From contig JAUVXV010000003.1 of the NCBI GenBank assembly GCA_030603365.1, positions 248,001 through 312,000 on the forward strand: a DNA stretch of 64,000 nucleotides. The letters run 5' to 3'. Position numbers and translations under genes: made by a program. The notes beneath the pieces were generated by a model. The model was given only the letters and a program-made list of their open reading frames with translations. It was not told where the DNA came from and did not search any database. This stretch comes from Candidatus Heimdallarchaeota archaeon. Lineage in GTDB: Archaea; Asgardarchaeota; Heimdallarchaeia; Heimdallarchaeales; Heimdallarchaeaceae. This document shows positions 60,828 to 64,000 of this stretch, in pieces; position 1 is the first letter of the stretch; every line of letters begins with the position of its first letter.

Positions 60828-61814
60828 ATGAATAGACGCAGTTTCGTAGGATTATTTGCTATTCTCGTAATTCTAGGATCTTCTTCAGCAAAAACTTGGG
60901 GTGCATCTGCATTAATGGATCAAATAGATGACAATACTCCCACATTTAACGCAGAAGGTGACGTTGAGCACTCAATAGTTGCACCAAATACAGTTAATAT
61001 GTCTCAATTAGATCTTTATGATTACTATGGTAGTGTTAGTTCAGATAAAAGGTTCAAATGGAAAATTACTCATCTTGAAAGAACTGATAATTTTCATATT
61101 CAAGAAGGTGATAAGAAACTCAAACAAGGAGACAAAATAATTTTAATTATGGGAGGCGACCCTTGGCTACAGAGAACCGAACCACATTCTTGGTGCCAGA
61201 TTTATGTTAATGATGTGATGGCAAGATACACAGATGACAACGCTCATGGAAGAGCAGTCTTCAAATTTATACAACCAGTTGCACTTAATCTTTTGGAGAA
61301 TTTTACAAATATACTCTATTATAACACCTCATCTTTCATCAATTATTATAGTAATAATTTCAATTACACCCAAAACTTCTGGAATGACTATGGTGGCAAT
61401 ATTTACAACTATACAGATTTGGGTAATGAAGGATTCTTTTCATATATGGAAACTTCTCCATTTGTAAATAGAGAATACTGGACTTTTGACGAAGATTTAA
61501 TAATTTATACAAACACCATAATATCAGAAGTCAATAATGTTACAGAAGTTACTCTAATCTATGACAGAGCAACAGGTTTCTTAAATGAAATGGAATATTC
61601 TACTTCCTTCATCAACGGATCAGGATTCTTTGCAGGTGCTAATCTATCATTGGTTAGACTTCATGGTTGGGGTTTACCTTACACTATCACAACATGGGTT
61701 GTTTGGATACCAATTATATTATTTATTGTAGGTTTAATCGTAGCAGTAAGATTGCACGCTTTCCAAAGGTTGAAATTATATCTTGAAGCAAGAAAAATAG
61801 CTAAGAGAGATTAG
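60828..61814 (+). CDS. Secreted, C-terminally membrane-anchored protein (choice-of-anchor S-like)
   Basis: A 328-residue exported protein. The signal peptide spans about 1-25 (RRSFVGLFAILVILGSSSAK), followed by a domain with FKWKITHLER and QGDKIILIMGGDP, which correspond to the WKLKVLEIE and GDVFKIKI strands of the proteins at 33431 and 34520. The middle is very rich in Asn/Tyr/Thr with several N-glycosylation sequons. A C-terminal helix (about 285-308) is followed by a basic tail of 18 residues. It is the third and most distant member of this surface family. The stop is followed by a T-rich terminator. Confidence 0.76.
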   Translation: MNRRSFVGLFAILVILGSSSAKTWGASALMDQIDDNTPTFNAEGDVEHSIVAPNTVNMSQLDLYDYYGSVSSDKRFKWKITHLERTDNFHIQEGDKKLKQGDKIILIMGGDPWLQRTEPHSWCQIYVNDVMARYTDDNAHGRAVFKFIQPVALNLLENFTNILYYNTSSFINYYSNNFNYTQNFWNDYGGNIYNYTDLGNEGFFSYMETSPFVNREYWTFDEDLIIYTNTIISEVNNVTEVTLIYDRATGFLNEMEYSTSFINGSGFFAGANLSLVRLHGWGLPYTITTWVVWIPIILFIVGLIVAVRLHAFQRLKLYLEARKIAKRD

Positions 61815-61862
61815 ACTTTCTTCTATTTCCTTTTCTTTTCTTATAGTTTTACTTTATTTTCC
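61815..61862 (+). terminator. T-rich terminator region
   Basis: Pyrimidine-rich sequence with repeated TTTTC and TTTT tracts directly after the surface-protein stop codon; consistent with archaeal termination before the AMP phosphorylase gene. Confidence 0.45.
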
Positions 61863-61956
61863 ATAAATCGAAACTGTTATATGTCCTATTAACAGAGTTA
61901 TCCTCTCTGAAGAAAAGTAAATGAAAATAATTTTATTTATATTATGAGTTGATATT

Positions 61957-63480
61957 ATGACTACATTAAATGCTAAAAAAGTCAACTTTGAAATTGAACG
62001 AAATATAGCAATATTAAATATTCAAACATTAAATGAACTTAAGATTAAACATTCCGCAAATATCAAAGTTAAAAGCGATTCTGGTGAAATCATGTGCGAG
62101 GTTTTAAGCACAGATACATTAATCGAACCAGGATTTATTGGATTGAAAGAGAAATCAATCGAAGATTTAAAAATTACAGAAAATACCAAAATAAGTGTTT
62201 TTATCAGACGACGTCCTCAATCACTTGAATATGTTAAAAATAAAAGAGGAGGATCTGTTTGGAAAGAGGGAGAGATACGCTCAATTGTAAACGATATCTG
62301 TAGCGGACAATATACAGAGTTAGAAATTTCCATGTTTACTTTGGCTCAATATTATTTGGGTTTAAACATGGATGAGATTGCAAACCTAACAACTTTTATG
62401 GCTGAGTATGGTACAACATTGGATTTCGAAGAACCAGTTTATGACAAACATTCTATTGGTGGAATTCCAGGGAATAAAGTCAGTTTGATAATTGTTCCCA
62501 CAGTCGCTGCAGCTGGCTTATTAATTCCAAAAACAAGTTCTAGGGCTATAACTTCACCTAGTGGAACAGCTGATACTATGGAAGTACTCTGTGATGTGAA
62601 TTTCTCTGCCGATGAAATATTAGAAATAGCTCCAAAAGTTAGAGGTATGCTAGTTTGGGGTGGAACACTAGATTTGTCACCTCTTGATGAAATTGTTATT
62701 CATCAAATAGAACAACCATTAGGAATTGACCCTCATAGTCAAATGCTTGCCAGTATTTTTAGCAAAAAAGTTTCAACTGGTGTAAACCATATGGTATTAG
62801 ATATTCCTACAGGTGAAGGTACAAAAATGCCAACTAAGGATGATGCAATTAATTATGCACATGAAGCTACAGAATTAGGTAGAAGACTAGGGATTTCAAT
62901 CGAAGCTGCATTGAGTTATGGCGAACAACCTCTGGGTAAAGCGGTAGGTCCAGCATTAGAAGCAAGAGAAGCTTTAGAAGTGATCAATGGGAATGGACCT
63001 ACAAGTGTCTTTGAGAAAAGTGCAGAACTTTCAGGTATTCTTTTTGAAATGGCAGGTCTTGCACAACCAGGTCAAGGGGCTCATTTAGCAGCAGATTTCA
63101 TACTAAAAGGAAAAACAAAGGCTAAGATGGAAGAAATCATAGGTGTTCAAGGAGGAAACGCAACTGTTAATCCAGAAGATATTGTTATAGGTGATAAAGT
63201 AGCAACTGTTGTAGCTCCAAAGGATGGATATATTGTTAAACTATCCAATTCTAATGTAAAGAAAATAGCTAAGGCAGCAGGTGCTCCTCGTCACAAAGAA
63301 GCAGGTGTTTATCTTCACAAGAAAATTGGTGACTTCTGTAAAAAGGATGACAAATTATTGACTATTTATTCAAATAGTGAAGGAAGACTGACAGAAGCTC
63401 TCAACATATCAATGAATCTTCAACCATTTATACTAGAAGGAATGATAATAAAACGTATTTCTTCTGGAACTAAAATCTAA
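61957..63480 (+). CDS. deoA: AMP phosphorylase (archaeal DeoA/thymidine phosphorylase family)
   Basis: A 507-residue phosphorylase that cleaves AMP with phosphate to ribose 1,5-bisphosphate and adenine. The N-terminal 90 residues form the archaeal extension; then come YDKHSIGGIPGNKVSLI, KTSSRAITSPSGTADTME and GAHLAADFI blocks of the family. Archaeal members feed ribose 1,5-bisphosphate isomerase and type III RuBisCO. Neither is in this window, but adenine deaminase at 58200 takes the released base. ATG at 61957. Its 3' end overlaps the convergent GNAT gene by 11 bases. Confidence 0.93.
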   Translation: MTTLNAKKVNFEIERNIAILNIQTLNELKIKHSANIKVKSDSGEIMCEVLSTDTLIEPGFIGLKEKSIEDLKITENTKISVFIRRRPQSLEYVKNKRGGSVWKEGEIRSIVNDICSGQYTELEISMFTLAQYYLGLNMDEIANLTTFMAEYGTTLDFEEPVYDKHSIGGIPGNKVSLIIVPTVAAAGLLIPKTSSRAITSPSGTADTMEVLCDVNFSADEILEIAPKVRGMLVWGGTLDLSPLDEIVIHQIEQPLGIDPHSQMLASIFSKKVSTGVNHMVLDIPTGEGTKMPTKDDAINYAHEATELGRRLGISIEAALSYGEQPLGKAVGPALEAREALEVINGNGPTSVFEKSAELSGILFEMAGLAQPGQGAHLAADFILKGKTKAKMEEIIGVQGGNATVNPEDIVIGDKVATVVAPKDGYIVKLSNSNVKKIAKAAGAPRHKEAGVYLHKKIGDFCKKDDKLLTIYSNSEGRLTEALNISMNLQPFILEGMIIKRISSGTKI

Positions 63481-63958
63481 GAAATCTGGAATCTTCCTGT
63501 ATTTCTTCTACATCCATTTTTTCACCCTCTTTTTTTAGAACCATTTTATGCATGTATAGAGATTGATCCAAAAATTGGATGTTGAAACCTACTTTTTGCC
63601 AAAAGGGAGTGACAAATGGAGAACAACAAAGTTGAATTGTATCCTCTTCTATGACCCTTTGTGTTAGTATTTGTGCACATCTCTGACCAATTCCTTTTTT
63701 TCTCAAATCCTCCCTAACTTCAAACACATAGATTATAGGACAGCCTACAGACATGAATCCTCCTTCATAGTCAGGTTCATCTGGAATAACAGCTGTAACA
63801 GCAACAATCTCTTCCTCCATCATAAATCCGTAGCATTTGATCTGTTCATCAAAAAACATTCGATATGAAGTGAAAAATGGAAATGAATGAGCTGGAACAT
63901 CATCATAATCAACAATTTGGACGTTTATTTCCTTCTCTTGTAGATCTTCCTCATTCAT
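63470..63958 (-). CDS. GNAT-family N-acetyltransferase
   Basis: A 162-residue GNAT protein. VFEVREDLRKKGIGQRCAQIL is the acetyl-CoA loop (RKKGIG), and CSPFVTPFWQKVGFNI is the closing region. The C-terminus is acidic (EEIQEDSRF). The 3' end overlaps the AMP phosphorylase gene by 11 bases. ATG at 63958 lies near the window end; the remaining 42 bases upstream hold only AT-rich sequence that could be its promoter. Substrate unknown. Confidence 0.85.
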   Translation of the reverse strand: MNEEDLQEKEINVQIVDYDDVPAHSFPFFTSYRMFFDEQIKCYGFMMEEEIVAVTAVIPDEPDYEGGFMSVGCPIIYVFEVREDLRKKGIGQRCAQILTQRVIEEDTIQLCCSPFVTPFWQKVGFNIQFLDQSLYMHKMVLKKEGEKMDVEEIQEDSRFLRF

Positions 63959-64000
63959 TTTAGTACCCTGTACCTACTTTTTACGTTTAAATGTAAATAA

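Noticed and set aside
1..64000. Defence islands, CRISPR arrays, insertion sequences or prophage
   Set aside because: No regularly spaced repeats, transposase, integrase or Cas-like proteins were seen; composition is even across the window.

Overview
The window reads as a gene-dense, AT-rich archaeal chromosome segment, most likely from an Asgard (Promethearchaeota) archaeon. The support is a complete archaeal-type V/A-ATPase, an AMP phosphorylase, AlaX and GIY-YIG DUF123 proteins, archaeal TATA boxes with many apparently leaderless starts, and several eukaryote-flavoured proteins: a Ras/Rab-like small GTPase, an IFT52-like GIFT-domain protein, a protein ending in a PCI/DDRGK-like winged helix plus a C2H2 zinc finger, and longin-like domains fused to GTPase-like domains. 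The phylum call is an inference from this protein set; no rRNA or tRNA gene was found to place it. There are no insertion sequences, CRISPR arrays or prophage genes, and no gene-free gap longer than about 260 bases.

Layout. 1-5.2 kb: a truncated GIFT-domain gene diverging from a MinD/ParA-like ATPase, two tandem zinc-ribbon membrane paralogues and a HAD-like protein. 5.2-14.5 kb: the V/A-ATPase locus with all nine expected subunits. A-B-D-(UspA)-E-I-K form one minus-strand operon, F diverges upstream, C is inverted downstream and H follows on the minus strand. 14.4-18.4 kb: macro domain, GNAT, TPR and acyl-CoA ligase genes. 18.5-25.3 kb: three large plus-strand orphans, including the winged-helix/C2H2 protein and a longin-like/pseudo-GTPase protein. 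25.3-29.8 kb: a four-gene operon of two unknown proteins, a GNAT and an N-succinylamino acid racemase/OSBS-type enzyme. 29.9-33.3 kb: the small GTPase, a 61-residue gene coupled to a radical SAM/SPASM-like enzyme, and a second radical SAM protein. 33.4-37.9 kb: two divergent secreted paralogues, DUF123 and TPR genes, and a protein tentatively like GTPase-associated GAP1-N2. 38.0-41.0 kb: a six-gene persulfide-relay operon (two TusA, an SQR-like flavoprotein, two DsrE-type proteins, a winged-helix regulator).

41.1-54.4 kb: a secreted M14 carboxypeptidase, a membrane protein with a longin/roadblock-like cytoplasmic domain, a UDP-GlcNAc 2-epimerase, a TauE/SafE transporter, two more pseudo-GTPase-like proteins around a three-gene membrane-protein operon, and a DUF4139 protein. 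54.4-64 kb: an ICMT-like methyltransferase, a divergent Lrp/peroxiredoxin pair, hydrolases, DegV, adenine deaminase, AlaX, a third secreted anchor protein, AMP phosphorylase and a GNAT.

Functional links suggested by the genes: a probably proton-coupled rotary ATPase; sulfur carrier transfer under local transcriptional control; AMP breakdown by AMP phosphorylase with adenine handled by the nearby adenine deaminase; possible D-to-L amino acid conversion by the racemase/acyltransferase pair. The most novel material is the set of three proteins that join a longin-like or winged-helix domain to a GTPase-like domain lacking the P-loop, in the same window as a real small GTPase whose DxxG glycine is replaced by serine.
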